Part shown: positions 31,214 to 32,771 of the stretch, one piece after another
Layout of the letters: each line of letters begins with the position of its first letter
Position numbering within the stretch: position 1 is the stretch's first letter
From: Verrucomicrobia bacterium UBA7008
GTDB lineage: Bacteria; Verrucomicrobiota; Kiritimatiellia; RFP12; UBA1067
Direction of reading: 5' to 3'
DNA length: 32,771 bases
NCBI GenBank assembly: GCA_002449695.1
Contig: DJXI01000074.1
Span: forward strand, 840-33,610
Position numbers and translations under genes: made by a program
The notes under the pieces: generated by a model
The model's input: the letters and a program-made list of their open reading frames with translations, nothing else
Databases searched by the model: none
What the model was told of the DNA's origin: nothing

Positions 31214-31536
31214 AAAACGAAATTGTGCCTTTCGAGGCGAAGGACGGCAAGGTCTCCTTGCCAGTTCAGCTGAACGAGGAGACTGTGTGGCTCACCCGCA
31301 TGCAGATGGCAGAACTGTTTGAAAAGGATAGGACAGTGATATTGCGTCATATTCAAAACGCAATAGAAGAGGGCGAAATCGACCCCAAAGTGAGTTGTGC
31401 AAAATTTGCACAGGTCACTCCGCACGGTGCCATCCCAGGAAAGACGCGGACGCAGATAGTGGACTTGTACAACCTCGACGTTATCATTTCTGTTGGTTAT
31501 CGGGTACATTCGCAGCGCGGCGTGGAGTTCCGGCGC
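31210..31536 (+). pseudogene. RhuM-family protein, N-terminal remnant
   Basis: The first 109 residues match RhuM (virulence/mobile-element-associated) proteins: [56 protein letters not shown] and SQRGVEFRR. The family normally continues for another 200 residues beginning RRWA. Here homology ends at about 31536, where the sequence switches to a piece of a methyltransferase gene in another frame. The same frame stays open to 31731 but encodes nonsense there. The start overlaps the lipoprotein stop. Confidence 0.85.
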
Positions 31537-31682
31537 AGGCCGTCGGCGGCGCGGTCGGATGGAATCCGATCTGCATTGTCATTCCGTGCCACCGCGTCAT
31601 CGGCGCGGACGGCAGTCTCACCGGCTACGGCGGCGGGTTGGGAAACAAGGCGTCGCTGCTGGCGCACGAGGGCGGATGGTAG
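31533..31682 (+). pseudogene. Methylated-DNA-protein-cysteine methyltransferase (Ogt/MGMT), C-terminal remnant
   Basis: In the frame two bases along from RhuM, the last 48 or so residues of an O6-alkylguanine transferase are intact: [16 protein letters not shown], the active-site PCHR motif, [18 protein letters not shown] and LLAHEGGW followed by TAG. The first two thirds, including the helix-turn-helix, are absent. It cannot be a working enzyme and marks a rearrangement junction. Confidence 0.86.
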
Positions 31683-31710
31683 AAATCTGGTCCTTATTTC
31701 TGCCGTCTGG

Positions 31711-31737
31711 TTGCAAGATAAGGTTGTATGATATAAT
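31711..31737 (+). promoter_or_regulatory. Extended -10 promoter before the 31783 gene
   Basis: Extended -10 TGATATAAT (hexamer 31732-31737). TTGCAA (31711-31716) is at a short 15-bp spacing. The leader to the ATG at 31783 is about 40 bases and holds an AGAGGA RBS. Confidence 0.6.
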
Positions 31738-31782
31738 TAGCAGCTGAATATTCTAAAACAACGCAAGAGAAGAGGATAGGCG

Positions 31783-32475
31783 ATGAAGAAATTTATGAAA
31801 GCGCTTGGATGCGCGGCAGGGGCTTTTGTTGTGTTTGCTTTGCTGGCGGCATTAAGCATTGTACTCGACATCCCAGGAGGCAAGCGTTTCCGCCGTTACT
31901 GTTCTTATTCAGACATGAAGGCGTTGATGGTTGCGGAGAAGGACGACATTACGGCCACGCTGGATTACGATTGCGACGGGACGAATTACACGTTGGTTGT
32001 TTTAAGGCCTTGCCGGTTCCTCGCGTCGGGGGCGGCCGTCCTTGTATATGGTCCAGACGGTCGCCTGTTCGACAGGACCGGCGACGAGGGTGACGACGGG
32101 CGCTTTCAGCGGGAATGGCCGCGTCCGTGGAACTGGAGGCATGCGGAAACGGTTCGCCGTCTGAAGGCGATCACGATGCCAGAAGTGTACTTTTATGCCC
32201 CTGCCACGATGAAGGATTTCGTCGAGTATATGAGTCGGGCGACAAAAGACTTCGACAGCCCAGACATTCCGCTTGAGAGCCGAGGAATAACGTTCGTCTG
32301 CGCGGATTCTGTTGCCGCGAAGACTGGGCCGGAAAAACCGAAACAGAAAACTGCCTTGATTCTCTGCGGCGGTATAGGGGCAACAACTACGGCCTGGGAT
32401 GCGCTGACGAATGTCTGCAATTCCGTCGGTTGCAGATTTAAAGTTTATCCAGGAAAGGTTGGGATAGGCAAATGA
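31783..32475 (+). CDS. Anchored hypothetical protein with secretin-N-like domain
   Basis: A 230-residue protein with an N-terminal membrane anchor or signal (GAFVVFALLAALSIVLDI, residues 13-30), a short extracytoplasmic domain, then from about residue 130 a pattern resembling secretin/TonB short N-terminal domains: FYAPATMKDFVEYMSRATKD, IPLESRGITFVCAD, and TTTAWDALTNVCNSVGCRFK with VYPGKVGI at the end. Such domains usually sit at the N-terminus of a larger outer-membrane secretin; here it is alone. Function unknown. Confidence 0.6.
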   Translation: MKKFMKALGCAAGAFVVFALLAALSIVLDIPGGKRFRRYCSYSDMKALMVAEKDDITATLDYDCDGTNYTLVVLRPCRFLASGAAVLVYGPDGRLFDRTGDEGDDGRFQREWPRPWNWRHAETVRRLKAITMPEVYFYAPATMKDFVEYMSRATKDFDSPDIPLESRGITFVCADSVAAKTGPEKPKQKTALILCGGIGATTTAWDALTNVCNSVGCRFKVYPGKVGIGK

Positions 32476-32570
32476 AGGAACTGATGATTGCGTCCTGTGT
32501 CCGCTTGATTGCCCTGAGCGGAATCTCAAGTGCCTTACGCCCGAAAAATATGATCAAAAGCACATATTAA
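32472..32570 (+). CDS. Possible short peptide gene (32 residues)
   Basis: A 32-residue frame (MKELMIASCVRLIALSGISS...) whose ATG overlaps the previous stop (ATGA). The N-terminus looks like a truncated signal sequence with a cysteine. Equally likely to be chance or the broken start of a lipoprotein gene. Confidence 0.25.
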   Translation: MKELMIASCVRLIALSGISSALRPKNMIKSTY

Positions 32571-32589
32571 ACAGCAACGGAAGAAAGGA

Positions 32590-32771
32590 ATGTCAGTGAA
32601 GATTGAAACAGAGAACGTCAAGGAGACCGAGGCGAGCGCGGAGCTCATCCGCGAATTGATGGCGGATGACGCGAGACGCGGCAACTGGCTGATTCTCATG
32701 CACGACGATGACGAGGAGGCGTTCATGCAGATCGCCTTCGACGACCATCCCGATGGCATCGACCTTGAATA
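32590..32771 (+). CDS. Hypothetical protein, 3' part outside window
   Basis: A frame open to the window edge: 60 residues, acidic, with ELIRELMADDARRGNWLILM and HDDDEEAFMQIAFDDHPDG. No family recognised. The AAAGGA RBS abuts the ATG at 32590, so the in-frame GTG at 32596, six bases after the RBS, may be the true start. Confidence 0.55.
   Translation, partial: MSVKIETENVKETEASAELIRELMADDARRGNWLILMHDDDEEAFMQIAFDDHPDGIDLE

Noticed and set aside
31537..31731. Extension of the RhuM frame beyond 31536
   Set aside because: Homology stops at the junction; the remaining residues are the Ogt sequence read in the wrong frame.

Overview
This 32.8 kb window reads entirely left to right: every gene I can support lies on the + strand. 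The left two thirds (about 1-22,850) is very GC-rich with dense, often overlapping genes. From about 22,860 to the end the sequence becomes visibly less GC-rich, and small hypothetical, lipoprotein and broken genes dominate. The cell is Gram-negative-like: there is an LpxC-family protein, an RnfE subunit, a predicted outer-membrane beta-barrel and lipoproteins. The gene mix (gut-type FeoB with a Cys-rich FeoB-associated peptide, NADP-type glutamate dehydrogenase, orphan Rnf subunit, UPF0237/UPF0210 pair, proteins rich in DUF3592 or secretin-like domains) suggests an anaerobic, possibly host-associated member of the PVC group, perhaps Kiritimatiellota. That assignment is inference, not proof.

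Layout. 1-1083: 3' end of gdhA, a 46-bp tandem repeat and a strong terminator. 1101-5574: rnfE, nrdR, a degenerate Gfo/Idh/MocA-like protein, a DtxR/MntR-like regulator, a zinc-ribbon/PTS-EIIA fusion and a D-Ala-D-Ala carboxypeptidase. 5584-7447: an LpxC-like protein and a DEDDh exonuclease, overlapping. 7477-11860: an iron-uptake operon (two FeoA, FeoB with a Cys-rich acidic insertion, a Cys-rich FeoB-associated peptide and a beta-barrel protein) ending at a terminator. 11861-13993: repeat-bearing spacer and two hypothetical membrane proteins. 14032-18929: ACT protein, UPF0210 protein, a BioW-BioF fusion, pyrH and frr. 18970-22842: a Pro/Ala-rich anchored protein and a three-gene ABC-2 type exporter, all joined by 4-bp stop/start overlaps.

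22,882 to the end is accessory: a zinc-ribbon protein, a HipA-like kinase fused to a winged helix, a truncated YkgJ gene, a tandem DUF3592 protein, a truncated Fic protein, a stand-alone ABC-type ATPase, lipoproteins that share a repeated RBS plus signal-peptide cassette, a RhuM/Ogt chimeric remnant, and a secretin-N-like protein.

Regulatory signals are unusually readable. Several genes have an extended -10 (TGnTATAAT-like) with a TTGC-type -35, and at three genes the start codon follows the -10 by only 7-10 bases, implying leaderless or nearly leaderless mRNAs. No rRNA, tRNA, CRISPR array or complete insertion sequence was recognised.
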